This document shows, one piece after another, positions 51,206-60,336 of a DNA stretch of 64,000 bases. Numbering within the stretch: position 1 is the stretch's first letter; the number at the start of each line of letters is the position of its first letter. The DNA comes from Thermoactinomyces vulgaris (GTDB lineage: Bacteria; Bacillota; Bacilli; Thermoactinomycetales; Thermoactinomycetaceae): contig NZ_REFP01000009.1 of assembly GCF_003688725.1 (NCBI RefSeq), positions 1 to 64,000 on the forward strand. Reading direction: 5' to 3'. The notes below the pieces were generated by a model that was given only the letters and a program-made list of their open reading frames with translations, was not told where the DNA came from and did no database searches. The position numbers and the translations under genes were made by a program.

Positions 51206-53050
51206 TTATTGGATCACCACTTTATACCGTTTCATCCATTCATTGATTTGCCACCAGTAAGCCAACAAGGCCGGCACGTTCATCAATTGACCAAACCAAG
51301 GCAAATGCAACTGGGTCAAATCCTGATTCATGAAATTTTCGACTTCCTTTGGATCCAATAATTGAAATAACGGCGCCGACGGGTCATCCAGGATTTCGCG
51401 AATTTGTTTTTTCATCAGGCGCAAATAATCGGGATGATGGGTCTTGGGATAGGGGCTTTTTTTGCGCTCAACAATGGGTTGGGGGAGAACCTCTTTCATG
51501 GCATAACGCAGTAATCCTTTTTCCCGGTTTCCATGCTTTTTCATCGACCAGGGGATGTTCCACACATATTCCACCAAATGATGATCACAAAACGGCACGC
51601 GCACTTCCAAACCGAATGCCATGCTCATGCGGTCATTCCGGTCCAGCAAGGTGGGCATCCATCGGGTTAAATTCAAATAAAACATTTCCCGCATCCGTGC
51701 TTCCCGGGTGTGATCTTCACAAAAGCGCGGAACTTCCGACAAGGCTTCTTGATACCTTGCTTCCACATATTCCAACAGATTCACCCGTTCTTTTATTTCC
51801 GGGGAAATAAAAGGAAGCCGTTTTTCAACCAAGCGCGCCCAAGGGAACGTATCGGCATTCACCATCTCTTCCCGGTGAAACCACGGATACCCGCCGAACA
51901 CTTCATCCGCGGATTCCCCGGAAAGAACCACGGACATTTCTTTCTTGATTTCTCTGGCAAAAAGGAGCATGGAAGCATCGACATCGGCCATCCCCGGCAA
52001 ATCCCTTGCCTCCATCGCTTGGATGATACTGCGAAACAGTTCATGATTATCCAGTAAAATGGTATGGTGCTCAGACCCGATCTCTTCCGACATCATTTTG
52101 ACCCAAGGGGGATCGGCATTGGGCTGAAATTCATTGACATGAAAGTATTTTTCATTATCAATATAATCCACCGAAAAAGTATGCAACGGCCCCCGGTTTT
52201 CTTCTTTATAAACCTGTGCCATGCATGTCGCGATGGCACTGGAATCCAATCCCCCCGACAGCATCGTGCCCACAGGAATATCCGAAACCAATTGCCTTTT
52301 CACCGCATCCCGGAAAAGTTCGCGCACTTTTTCGGCCGTGGTTTCCAGATCATCTTCATGCTCGCGGCTGGTCAGCTCCCAGTAAGTCCACGTTTTGAGG
52401 CCGTTCCGGTCATAACGGAGCATCTGTCCGGGACGCAATTCATGAATGTCTTTAAACACTCCGCATCCCGGGGTTCTTGCCGGGCCTATCACCAAAATTT
52501 CGGCCAACCCTTGATCATCCAATACCGGTTCCACTTCCGGATGGGCCAGAATGGCTTTCAACTCGGATCCGAACAGAAAAGCATCTTTTGTTTTGGTATA
52601 AAAGAACGGTTTTACCCCCAACCGGTCCCTGGCCGCAAAACAAGCCTGCTTTTTTCCGTCCCAAATGACAAAAGCGAAAATTCCATTTAAATGCTTGGGA
52701 CAATCTTCCCCCCATTCCAAGTACGCCGTCAAGATCAATTCCACATCGGACCGGGTCTCAAAGGTATGCCCCAATGACCGGAGTTTGAGGCGGAGTTCCT
52801 CCATGTTGTAGATTTCGCCGTTATAATTAATGACAAATTCATACCCATCCACTTTTTTCACCATCGGTTGGTTTCCGCCTTCCGGGTCAATCACGATCAG
52901 CCGCCGGTGTCCCAAAGCGGCATGTTCGGAAAACCAAAACCCTTCTCCATCCGGTCCTCTGGATTGGAGCGTTTTATTCATCCGGCGTAAAATTTCCCGT
53001 TCCCGGGTCAAATCCCTCGTAAAATCTATCCATCCGGTAATTCCGCACAT
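51206..53050 (-). CDS. asnB: Asparagine synthase (glutamine-hydrolysing)
   Basis: Makes asparagine from aspartate, glutamine and ATP. The 614-residue protein starts MCGITGW, so Cys2 is the glutaminase nucleophile after Met removal; I choose ATG 53050 for this reason. Glutaminase domain 1-~200 (LQSRGPDGEGF, NYNGEIYN, SDVELIL), synthetase domain with the PP-loop MLSGGLDSSAIATCM and SGESADEVFGGY. Of the Bacillus paralogues (AsnB, AsnH, AsnO) I cannot say which it matches best. Isolated gene. Confidence 0.94.
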   Translation of the reverse strand: MCGITGWIDFTRDLTREREILRRMNKTLQSRGPDGEGFWFSEHAALGHRRLIVIDPEGGNQPMVKKVDGYEFVINYNGEIYNMEELRLKLRSLGHTFETRSDVELILTAYLEWGEDCPKHLNGIFAFVIWDGKKQACFAARDRLGVKPFFYTKTKDAFLFGSELKAILAHPEVEPVLDDQGLAEILVIGPARTPGCGVFKDIHELRPGQMLRYDRNGLKTWTYWELTSREHEDDLETTAEKVRELFRDAVKRQLVSDIPVGTMLSGGLDSSAIATCMAQVYKEENRGPLHTFSVDYIDNEKYFHVNEFQPNADPPWVKMMSEEIGSEHHTILLDNHELFRSIIQAMEARDLPGMADVDASMLLFAREIKKEMSVVLSGESADEVFGGYPWFHREEMVNADTFPWARLVEKRLPFISPEIKERVNLLEYVEARYQEALSEVPRFCEDHTREARMREMFYLNLTRWMPTLLDRNDRMSMAFGLEVRVPFCDHHLVEYVWNIPWSMKKHGNREKGLLRYAMKEVLPQPIVERKKSPYPKTHHPDYLRLMKKQIREILDDPSAPLFQLLDPKEVENFMNQDLTQLHLPWFGQLMNVPALLAYWWQINEWMKRYKVVIQ

Positions 53051-53219
53051 GGACATCCCCCATTTTTCTGATAAAGTGTCTTCTTCTCATACTATGTAGA
53101 AACCCCGGAAAAGTGCCCATAAAAAACAGAAAAATATTCAATATCGGGAAATGTCTTATTTTGTGTTATGATATAATTGGTCTTTTTAACCAAATTCTCG
53201 CCCAAAGGAGGGATACCTG

Positions 53220-53957
53220 TTGATTTTCAAATCATTAGCCAGCTTGGGAATCGGAGCCGCACAAGTGGACACCCGCCTGAACCAAGAAACTTTTTACGCC
53301 GGCGATTCAGTTCAAGGCGTTGTATTTATACAAGGCGGACAAGCCGAACAACAAATTGACGATATTTATTTGTATCTGGTGATTCATTATTTAAGATACA
53401 ATAAAAAAGTCTCTTACATCCTGCAAGAATACCAGTTGTCCAAATCCTTTGTCATTCAAGCCAATGAGACCAAGGAAATTCCTTTTCAGATTCATCTGCC
53501 GATTGTCACACCGATGTCCACAGGCAGTTACCCCATTTACTTAAAAACCGGATTGGACATCAAAATGGCCATCGATCCCAGTGACGAAGACCTGATTGAG
53601 GTGCTTCCCCATCCAACCGTGCAAAATTGCCTGAAACAAATCGAGGAGTCGGAATTTATTTTGTATCAGATTTATAACCAATATGATCCGGAAGCCAAGC
53701 CTTTCGGTTTTCAACAAGTATTCCAATTCCGGCCCATCGGGCGTTACCACGGTTATATCGACGAGTTGAATGTGGTTTTCAATCTCTCTGACAGCGAAGT
53801 GTTGATGAACCTGGAAATGATCCGGGCCAATCAGTCTTTTTACACCACATTGTCCTGGAATCCTCACGAACTGGGACAGGTTTATGTCAACGGACAACAA
53901 ACACTGACCAACCCCACCAACAAATTAAAGGAAATCCTGAGCCGAAAATTGGTTTAA
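53220..53957 (+). CDS. spo0M: Spo0M (SpoOM) family protein
   Basis: A 245-residue arrestin-like protein linked to control of sporulation in Bacillus. Visible are the start IFKSLASLGIGAAQVDTRLN, FYAGDSVQGVVFIQGGQAEQQIDDIYLYLVI, the IPFQIHLPIVTPMSTG strand typical of the family, and the C-terminal GYIDELNVVFNL region. Start is TTG 53220, after AAAGGAGGG at 9 nt. Single gene with its own terminator; one more sporulation-linked gene in the window. Confidence 0.92.
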   Translation: MIFKSLASLGIGAAQVDTRLNQETFYAGDSVQGVVFIQGGQAEQQIDDIYLYLVIHYLRYNKKVSYILQEYQLSKSFVIQANETKEIPFQIHLPIVTPMSTGSYPIYLKTGLDIKMAIDPSDEDLIEVLPHPTVQNCLKQIEESEFILYQIYNQYDPEAKPFGFQQVFQFRPIGRYHGYIDELNVVFNLSDSEVLMNLEMIRANQSFYTTLSWNPHELGQVYVNGQQTLTNPTNKLKEILSRKLV

Positions 53958-53962
53958 CCCGC

Positions 53963-54002
53963 AGGGCGATGCCCTTTTACCGGACTACATCGCCCTTTTT
54001 TT
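53963..54002 (+). terminator. Terminator of spo0M
   Basis: AGGGCGATG (53963-53971) pairs with CATCGCCCT (53988-53996), then TTTTTTT. Confidence 0.8.
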
Positions 54003-55293
54003 CGGCGGTGTTATGTTGTTCGACCAAGATGCGGGAAATGCGCCACTGGTCCATTTCTTTGACCGTGAACACAAATCCCTCAAACTCCACTTGATCCCCG
54101 ACGCTCGGCACTTTTTCCAGCTTGGAAAACAACCAGCCCCCGATGGTGTCATTATCTTCGTCCTCAATATGGATGTTAAAATAATTGTTGATTTCTTCAA
54201 TCAACAACCCGGAATCAATCAGGATGCCTTGTTTTTCTTTTTGGAAAAATGGCCTTTCATCATCAAATTCATCTTGAATCTCGCCGAAAATCTCTTCGAT
54301 GATATCTTCCGTGGTAACCAGCCCGGATGTCCCGCCAAATTCATCGATAACAATCGCCATTCCTGTTTTCTTTTTCTGCAATTGGCGAAGCACATCCTTG
54401 ATTTCCATCGTTTCCGGCACAACGACAACCGGGCGTACCAACGCCGTTAAATCGGGCTTTCTTCCTTCCACCAGTTGCTCATAAACATCCCGGATGTGAA
54501 TCAGTCCCTGGATATTGTCTTTGTCATATTTGCACAAAGGAAAACGGGTGTGATGAAACTGCTTGATGATGTTCAGATTTTCTTCGAGCGGTTTTTCCAC
54601 GTACATACAATGCATTCGCACACGGGGAACCATCACTTCCCTGGCGACGCGTTCGGTGAAATCAAACACATTGTCAAACAGCTTGAGTTCGGTCTGGTCA
54701 ATGAAACCGCTGCGATGGCTTTGAGCAATCAACATGCGGATTTCTTCTTCGGTATGCGCTTGTTGCGTTTCGCTCGTTCCGACGCCAAATCTTTGGAGAA
54801 ACCAATTAGCGGACTGGTTCAACAAAAAAATAAACGGGCGAAACAACCTGTAAAATCCGTGCAGAAAAACAGACGTCCATAAAGTGATCCGTTCCGACTG
54901 GCGAATGGCAAGCGATTTGGGGGCCATTTCCCCGATCACAATATGCAAAAAGGTGATCAAGGAAAAGGCAATCGCAAAAGAAATTGTATGAATCAGAAGT
55001 TCCGGAATCCCGACCCAACGAAAAAAGGGCTCCAAAGACCGTGCGATCGCCGGTTCCCCGATCCATCCAAGCCCCAAAGACGCCAAGGTGATTCCCAATT
55101 GAGTGGCCGATAAATATTCATCCAGATTGGACAAAACCTGTTGTGCAACTCTTCCCCGCTTGGTGTCAATCTGCGCGATCCGGCTGGAACGGACTTTCAC
55201 AATGGCAAACTCGGAAGCCACAAAAAAACCGTTTAACAAGACAAAGATGAGGACCAACAAAAGATAAAAAAGATGGCTGATAAGCTCCTGCAT
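53977..55293 (-). CDS. CNNM/CorC-type membrane protein with CBS domains (hemolysin family)
   Basis: A 438-residue protein with the standard layout: DUF21/CNNM membrane domain (about 1-190, four helices; NGFFVASEFAIVKVRSSRI), a pair of CBS domains (~205-330; VPRVRMHCM, DVLRQLQKKKTGMAIVIDEFGGTSGLVT) and a C-terminal CorC_HlyC domain (~345-425; LIEEINNYFNI, IGGWLFSKL). Members are linked to Mg/Co or Na-driven Mg export. The terminal codons overlap the spo0M terminator. Start ATG 55293, AGGAG upstream. Confidence 0.92.
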   Translation of the reverse strand: MQELISHLFYLLLVLIFVLLNGFFVASEFAIVKVRSSRIAQIDTKRGRVAQQVLSNLDEYLSATQLGITLASLGLGWIGEPAIARSLEPFFRWVGIPELLIHTISFAIAFSLITFLHIVIGEMAPKSLAIRQSERITLWTSVFLHGFYRLFRPFIFLLNQSANWFLQRFGVGTSETQQAHTEEEIRMLIAQSHRSGFIDQTELKLFDNVFDFTERVAREVMVPRVRMHCMYVEKPLEENLNIIKQFHHTRFPLCKYDKDNIQGLIHIRDVYEQLVEGRKPDLTALVRPVVVVPETMEIKDVLRQLQKKKTGMAIVIDEFGGTSGLVTTEDIIEEIFGEIQDEFDDERPFFQKEKQGILIDSGLLIEEINNYFNIHIEDEDNDTIGGWLFSKLEKVPSVGDQVEFEGFVFTVKEMDQWRISRILVEQHNTAEKKGDVVR

Positions 55294-55400
55294 AACAACT
55301 CCTCCACCTGAAGCGGACCACTTTTTCTTAGTATGTCCCGTCTTTTCATAAATAAATTTGCTATCATAACAAAAGAAACGAAACGATACGGAGGGTCATC

Positions 55401-56069
55401 ATGCCATACCATATTTTGGTCATCGAGGACGACGCTGATATTCAGGAGCTGATTCGTGAATTTTTAACGGTTCAGGATTACTATGTCGATGTGGCCGGTG
55501 ACGGAAAAGAAGGAATCCAAAAATTTATGGAAACGAATCCGGACCTGTTGATTTTGGATGTCATGCTCCCGGAGATGAACGGATATCAGGTATTGAAAGC
55601 CATCCGCCGACAATCCGGTGTTCCCGTGATCATGCTGACGGCTTTGGATGAGGAAGCCGACCAACTGAAAGGATTTGAGCTGGGGGTGGATGATTACATC
55701 ACCAAACCGTTTTCTTTTCATATTTTGATCAAACGCGTCGAAGCCGTGCTGCGCAGAACCTATCAGACAGCAGAGTCAACGCGAAAATTAAAGTACCAGG
55801 AAATCACATTGGATTTGGACGGCTATAACGTTTATGTCGGCAAGCATCAAAAACACTTGACGACCAAGGAATTTGAAATTTTGCAAACCCTGATGAAACA
55901 CAAAGGGAAAGTGTGTTCAAGAGAGCTTTTGCTCAACAAAGTTTGGGGATTTGATTATTACGGAGATCCCCGGGTTGTCGACACCCATATCAAAAACTTG
56001 CGCAAAAAATTGGGGGTCCCCTACATACAGACGGTAAAAGGAGTGGGCTACAAGCTTGATACAGCATAA
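55401..56069 (+). CDS. OmpR/PhoB-family response regulator
   Basis: A 222-residue response regulator. Receiver domain 1-120 with acidic pocket EDDAD, phospho-acceptor D53 (LLILDVMLPEMNG), Thr in VIMLTA and Lys in YITKPF; C-terminal winged helix 130-222 (LTTKEFEILQTLMKHKG ... DPRVVDTHIKNLRKKLG). It controls unknown targets with the kinase encoded next, which overlaps its last 14 nt. GGAGGG precedes ATG. Confidence 0.95.
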   Translation: MPYHILVIEDDADIQELIREFLTVQDYYVDVAGDGKEGIQKFMETNPDLLILDVMLPEMNGYQVLKAIRRQSGVPVIMLTALDEEADQLKGFELGVDDYITKPFSFHILIKRVEAVLRRTYQTAESTRKLKYQEITLDLDGYNVYVGKHQKHLTTKEFEILQTLMKHKGKVCSRELLLNKVWGFDYYGDPRVVDTHIKNLRKKLGVPYIQTVKGVGYKLDTA

Positions 56070-57480
56070 AAAAAGCATTACCCTGAAAATTTTTTGGATC
56101 ACCAGCCTGCTGATCGCTCTGACCACCAGCATCCTGTTTGCTGCCTTTTATTTTTTGTTGCCTTCTTTTTATTATGAATACAAGATCAATAAATTAAACC
56201 ACGGCATCGACCAATTGTTGGCCGATGTTTCGGAGGTTCCCGTTTCCCAAGCACAAAACCTTTTATACGAATTCACCCATGACTACAACATCCATTTGCT
56301 GATCCGGGATCAACAGGGAAACATGATTTCGATTCCGTCTTCCTCTTCTCCTTTGGTTAAAATCCCGTACCGTAATAATTACGAAAAGGAAACAGATGGC
56401 ATCCCGCCGATCCGGATCATCGAAAAACCCATCTCCTTTCAGGACGGCCGGTTTATCGCCATTTTTGTCGCCACCTTGCAGCCTATCGATGAGGCTTCCA
56501 ATGCCATTTTGATGCTGATGCCGTACATGGGTTTTTTTGTCCTGTTGATCTCCATGGTTGGTGCATTTCTCTACACCAAACTGATCACCCAACCCCTGCT
56601 TAAAATTAATCAAGTGGCCAAGCGAATGGCCAAACTGGATTTCAGCCAGAGGTTGGAAAACCGGTCCGATGATGAAATCGGGGAATTGTCCCAGAGCCTG
56701 AATGAATTGTCGCAAAATCTCAAACAAACGATGTCCGAATTGCAACAAGCCAATGCGAAGTTAAAAAATGACATTCAACGCGAAAGGGAACAAGAAGCGA
56801 AGCGGAGGGAATGGATGGCGACCATTTCGCATGAATTGAAATCACCGATCACGGCCGTGATGGGGCAACTGGAAGGCATGATCCACCAAATCGGTGTGTA
56901 CAAAGACCGGGATAAATATTTGCGCCGATCCTATTCGATTATCAAAAACATGGAACAACTGGTAAAAGAAATCCTGGAAGTCTCCAAACTGGAATCGGAT
57001 GCATTTCATCCGCTGAAAAAAACCGTTTCTTTATCAGGCATGATTCAATCCGTCATCAAAAGGCTGGAATTTTTCCGCGAGGACAAACAAATCCGATTTG
57101 ACGTGAACATCGAGCCGGACCTGTTTGTCACAGCCGATCCCGGCTATCTGCAAAAAGCGGTGGCAAACATCATCCACAATGCCATCAACTATGCTCCTTC
57201 CGGCGAAACCGTCCGGATTTCCCTTGCACAAAAAAACTCCCATATCGAATTTCACGTACTGAATACGGGAGCCTCCATCCCGGAAGCCGAACTGCAAAAA
57301 GTCTTCGAACCCTTTTACCGTTTGGAAAAATCCCGAAACCGAAACACCGGGGGAAGCGGTTTGGGGCTTTATATCGTGAAACAGATTTTGGATATCCATT
57401 CGTTCCCTTACCAGCTGACCAATGAAGAAAACGGCGTTTTGTTTACGATTCATTTTCCTTTTCCTGAACAAAATGAATAA
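56056..57480 (+). CDS. Membrane sensor histidine kinase
   Basis: A 474-residue kinase: two membrane helices (about 12-38 and 150-175) around a ~110-residue extracellular sensor, HAMP linker (180-232), HisKA with H259 in MATISHELKSPITAVMGQL, and HATPase_c (AVANIIHNAINYAPSG N box, GGSGLGLYIV). TTG start overlapping the regulator gene points to coupled translation. Layout resembles Bacillus envelope-stress kinases; signal unknown. Confidence 0.93.
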   Translation: MIQHKKSITLKIFWITSLLIALTTSILFAAFYFLLPSFYYEYKINKLNHGIDQLLADVSEVPVSQAQNLLYEFTHDYNIHLLIRDQQGNMISIPSSSSPLVKIPYRNNYEKETDGIPPIRIIEKPISFQDGRFIAIFVATLQPIDEASNAILMLMPYMGFFVLLISMVGAFLYTKLITQPLLKINQVAKRMAKLDFSQRLENRSDDEIGELSQSLNELSQNLKQTMSELQQANAKLKNDIQREREQEAKRREWMATISHELKSPITAVMGQLEGMIHQIGVYKDRDKYLRRSYSIIKNMEQLVKEILEVSKLESDAFHPLKKTVSLSGMIQSVIKRLEFFREDKQIRFDVNIEPDLFVTADPGYLQKAVANIIHNAINYAPSGETVRISLAQKNSHIEFHVLNTGASIPEAELQKVFEPFYRLEKSRNRNTGGSGLGLYIVKQILDIHSFPYQLTNEENGVLFTIHFPFPEQNE

Positions 57481-57498
57481 TTCCATTCTTTCTGCCGG

Positions 57499-57527
57499 AC
57501 CGGGGCAATGCCAAACCCGGTTGTTTT
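57499..57527 (+). terminator. Probable terminator after the kinase gene
   Basis: ACCGGG (57499-57504) pairs with CCCGGT (57516-57521), then TGTTTTC. Short but well placed. Confidence 0.5.
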
Positions 57528-57693
57528 CTGCCGGCAAAGTGAGACCGGTTCCACGGAAAAAAGCCGGATGATTACAACATCCTGTCAAACCAAAAACAGT
57601 TTCAAAAAAAGCTTTCAACCTTTGAATAAACCATCTTTTCCCTTGGTACAGATTTTTTAATGCATTTAAAACAGCTGATCCCGATGCCGGCCC

Positions 57694-57742
57694 ATCAACA
57701 TATCCACAACTTTATCCACATTATCCACAACATATAGTGCAA
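57694..57742 (+). repeat. DnaA-box array, copy 1
   Basis: Three DnaA boxes in the same direction: ATATCCACA (57700-57708, one mismatch), TTATCCACA (57712-57720) and TTATCCACA (57721-57729), the last two touching. The consensus is TTATNCACA. The 49-bp stretch is 44/49 identical without gaps to 58198-58246. It lies ~80 bp upstream of the promoter of the 53-codon gene. Confidence 0.85.
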
Positions 57743-57808
57743 TTTCGGAACAGCATGCTTTTCAACCCCAAAACAAGAACATACGTTCCTATTTCGCCGA
57801 ATATATGA

Positions 57809-57814
57809 TATAAT
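57809..57814 (+). promoter_or_regulatory. -10 element for the 53-codon gene
   Basis: TATAAT at 57809-57814, 36 nt before the ATG; the -35 at the right distance (TTCCTA, 57786-57791) is weak, so an activator or another sigma factor may be needed. Confidence 0.45.
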
Positions 57815-57849
57815 AATAAAACAAAACCACTTCCAAAGGAGCCGATGGA

Positions 57850-58011
57850 ATGCATAATCCATGGCTGATCTGGGCTGCCCGTATCATTGAAGAAACCCTT
57901 CCCTTGGTCCAAGAACAACTATCCCATAATCAAAGCGTGATCTTGAAAATGGAGAATATGTTTGAGGAATTAACCTTCAAAACTTCTTCTTCCAAAAACC
58001 ATCATTCATAA
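57850..58011 (+). CDS. Small protein (53 residues) between two DnaA-box arrays
   Basis: ATG 57850 to TAA 58009-58011, with AAAGGAG eight bases upstream. The peptide starts MHNPWLIWAARIIEETLPLV, continues as an amphipathic acidic helix (QEQLSHNQSVILKMENMFEE) and ends SSSKNHHS. Small DnaA-controlled genes are known (Sda in Bacillus also has DnaA boxes), but this sequence lacks the Sda signature and I do not recognise it. The flanking DnaA arrays, a -10 element and a terminator downstream make it a real gene in my view. Confidence 0.7.
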   Translation: MHNPWLIWAARIIEETLPLVQEQLSHNQSVILKMENMFEELTFKTSSSKNHHS

Positions 58012-58139
58012 TTATGCATGTGTCTTTTTTATGACCCTTTCCATAATAATATTTCGAATCAACCGATGATTCGTTATAATGAAAATGTAAGATTTCAACG
58101 GGATTGAATCACGGGAAAAAACCGATACCCTCCGGTGAG

Positions 58140-58168
58140 TCGCGCTAAAAAGCCGGCTCTTTTTTTTC
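58140..58168 (+). terminator. Terminator after the 53-codon gene
   Basis: AGTCG pairs with CGGCT around CGCTAAAAAGC, then CTTTTTTTT. Confidence 0.6.
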
Positions 58169-58197
58169 ATTCAGTATGTTGTATAAAAATAAAATTT

Positions 58198-58246
58198 ATC
58201 AACATATCCACAATTTTATCCACACTATCCACAACATCTTGTGCTA
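58198..58246 (+). repeat. DnaA-box array, copy 2
   Basis: Boxes ATATCCACA (58204-58212), TTATCCACA (58216-58224) and CTATCCACA (58225-58233), with the same spacing (12 and 9 nt) and direction as copy 1. Five mismatches in 49 bp separate the copies. A further box-like TTATCAACA overlaps at 58196-58204. Confidence 0.85.
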
Positions 58247-58264
58247 ATATAAATGTTAAGATTG

Positions 58265-58293
58265 ATAAAAAAAAGAGGAGGTTTCCCCCTCCC
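58265..58293 (-). terminator. Terminator of the 65-codon gene
   Basis: On the minus strand GGAGG-GGGAAA-CCTCC, then TCTTTTTTTT. Confidence 0.7.
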
Positions 58294-58327
58294 ACTTTGA
58301 TCATATTCAGCTTTTTGTCGGATTGTC

Positions 58328-58525
58328 TCAAACTTCAACCTGAACTTCTTTCCAATTGCTTTTGTCCGTACTGATATAGAAGCGGCTGGCTTCATGTTTT
58401 TTGGGAAACAAGCGAATCAGAGATTTTATGTATTCGTTGGCGGATTCTTCGGTCTCAAATCCGGCGGGGTATTCATGCGTTTTGATTTCCCCGTTTTTTT
58501 CAGTTTCAATTTTTAAGTAGAACAT
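58328..58525 (-). CDS. Hypothetical small protein (65 residues)
   Basis: A 65-residue soluble protein: MFYLKIETEKNGEIKTHEY, then FETEESANEYIKSLIRLFP and a final strand RFYISTDKSNWKEVQVEV. It looks like a small alpha/beta fold. GGAGGG lies six bases before ATG and a terminator follows. I do not recognise a family. Between a DnaA-box array and tRNA-Ser. Confidence 0.75.
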   Translation of the reverse strand: MFYLKIETEKNGEIKTHEYPAGFETEESANEYIKSLIRLFPKKHEASRFYISTDKSNWKEVQVEV

Positions 58526-58807
58526 TCTTTACCCTCCTTGTTTTAAATGTTGAATGAGATTTTAACATTTGATCAAATCATTGTGAAAACTATATCTTTA
58601 ATTCTGAATTTACATGAATCAGGCCGTTGGTTCAATCCTTTTATTTAAGAACCCCTGCTGATGAATGTCGATTCTCTTTCTATTTGATTAATTTTTTATG
58701 TTTTTTTAATGTTTTTTTCCATGAATGATATCTTTTGTGCATGAACAACCAGCAACAACATGGATCACACATCAAACGCATCCCGTAAAAATTTAACCTG
58801 GCAGTAA
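58526..58807. other. Intergenic region between the 65-codon gene and tRNA-Ser(TGA)
   Basis: About 280 nt, AT-rich, with the promoter of the small minus-strand gene somewhere in it. I see no further gene or RNA. Confidence 0.4.
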
Positions 58808-58838
58808 AGAAAAAGGTTTCGCTTTCCGCGAAACCTTT
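58808..58838 (-). terminator. Terminator after tRNA-Ser(TGA)
   Basis: On the minus strand AAAGGTTTCG pairs perfectly with CGAAACCTTT across CGGAAAG, then TTCTTT. Confidence 0.85.
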
Positions 58839-58847
58839 CTGTCCATT

Positions 58848-58937
58848 TGGCGGAGAGGGTGGGATTCGAACCCACGGAGGGCGTGAACCCTCGGCGGTTT
58901 TCAAGACCGCTGCCTTAAACCACTCGACCACCTCTCC
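58848..58937 (-). tRNA. tRNA-Ser (anticodon TGA)
   Basis: Class II tRNA on the minus strand: GGAGAGG acceptor, GTCGAGTGGTTTAAGGC D arm, anticodon stem GCGGT/ACCGC around CTTGAAA (anticodon TGA), long variable arm GAGGGT/GCCCTC, T arm GTGGGTTCGAATCCCAC, encoded G73 and CCA. Downstream of serS, as in Bacillus. Confidence 0.97.
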
Positions 58938-59039
58938 ACAATGTAAATATTCAATTACAAAGTTATATTATACTGATTTTTTGTGCGATGTCAACCAACC
59001 TCAAAAGATAAATCCCTGCAATATCTGCAGGGATTTATT

Positions 59040-60317
59040 TTATCCAATCTTCTCGATTCCGCCCATGTAAGGACGCAATGCTTCGGGAATCCGGATCGTT
59101 CCATCCGCTTGCTGGTGATTTTCCAAGATGGCGGCAACGGTCCGTCCCACGGCCAGTCCCGAACCATTGAGCGTATGGACATACTCCGGTTTACTTTTGG
59201 GACCGGGACGGAAGCGGATTTGTGCGCGGCGCGCTTGGAAATCTTCACAATTGCTGCAGGAAGAGATTTCCCGATAGCTTTGATTGCTGGGCATCCATAC
59301 CTCCAGATCATAGGTTTTGGCGGCAGAAAACCCGAGATCTCCCGTACACAAAGCCACCACCCGATAGGGGAGTTCCAACAATTGCAAGACCTTTTCGGCA
59401 TTCTCCACCATTTTTTCCAGCTCTTCATAGGATGATTCCGGATGGACCAATTTCAGCAATTCCACTTTGTTAAATTGATGAAGACGAATCAAACCGCGGG
59501 TATCCCGTCCGGCCGATCCCGCTTCCGAGCGGAAACAACTGCTGTAAGCCGTGTAATATTTGGGCAGGTCTTCCAAAGACAAAATCTCGCCGGCATGATA
59601 GTTTATGACCGGTACTTCGGAAGTGGGAATCAAGAAATAATCCGTATTTTCCGCCAGCTTAAAGGCATCGTTCTCAAATTTGGGCAATTGCCCTGTACCG
59701 GTCATGGTGCGGCGGTTCACAATATAAGGCGGAATAATTTCCGTATATCCATGCTCCCTGGTATGCAAATCCAGCATGAAATCGATCAACGCCCGCTCCA
59801 GACGCGCTCCCAGACCCTTATAAAAGACAAACCGGGAACCCGTTACTTTGGCGGCGCGTTCAAAATCAAGCAAATCCAATTCTTCCGCCAGTTCCCAGTG
59901 CGGCTTCTGCTCGAAGGAAGGAGCGGGAACTTCCCCCCATGTGCGAACCACTTCGTTCTCTTCTTCCGACTTTCCGACGGGAACGCTTTCATGAGGAATG
60001 TTAGGAAGTTGGAGCAGGATTTGATTCATTTCTTCTTCATACCGGCGCAATTCTTCATCCAACCGTTTGATTTCCTCTCCCACTTGGCGCATTTCCTTGA
60101 TTTTGTCTTCTGCATCCTCATTGTTCTTTTTCTTTTGGGAGATTTCTTTGGATACCACGTTCCGTTTGTTTTTCAATTGCTCACTTTGCTGAATCAATGC
60201 GCGTCGCCGCTGATCCAATTCCGTGAAGGCGCGGAGTCCTTCCAATTCGTCATTTCTTGTCGATAATTTTTTCTTCACATCCTCCATTTGATTGCGAAGG
60301 ATTTTCATATCCAGCAC
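59040..60317 (-). CDS. serS: Seryl-tRNA synthetase
   Basis: Charges tRNA-Ser. The 425-residue class II synthetase begins with a long N-terminal coiled-coil arm (~28-105) that grips the tRNA variable arm; motif 2 [32 protein letters not shown] and motif 3 [18 protein letters not shown] are clear. GTG 60317 is nine bases after GGAGG. It is controlled by a T-box leader upstream and followed by tRNA-Ser. Confidence 0.97.
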   Translation of the reverse strand: MLDMKILRNQMEDVKKKLSTRNDELEGLRAFTELDQRRRALIQQSEQLKNKRNVVSKEISQKKKNNEDAEDKIKEMRQVGEEIKRLDEELRRYEEEMNQILLQLPNIPHESVPVGKSEEENEVVRTWGEVPAPSFEQKPHWELAEELDLLDFERAAKVTGSRFVFYKGLGARLERALIDFMLDLHTREHGYTEIIPPYIVNRRTMTGTGQLPKFENDAFKLAENTDYFLIPTSEVPVINYHAGEILSLEDLPKYYTAYSSCFRSEAGSAGRDTRGLIRLHQFNKVELLKLVHPESSYEELEKMVENAEKVLQLLELPYRVVALCTGDLGFSAAKTYDLEVWMPSNQSYREISSCSNCEDFQARRAQIRFRPGPKSKPEYVHTLNGSGLAVGRTVAAILENHQQADGTIRIPEALRPYMGGIEKIG

Positions 60318-60336
60318 TCACACACACCTCCTATAA

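Noticed and set aside
58680-58931. 83-codon minus-strand frame before serS
   Set aside because: It starts inside tRNA-Ser(TGA) and runs through its terminator.
59442-60266. 274-codon plus-strand frame over serS
   Set aside because: Shadow of serS caused by its coiled-coil codon pattern.
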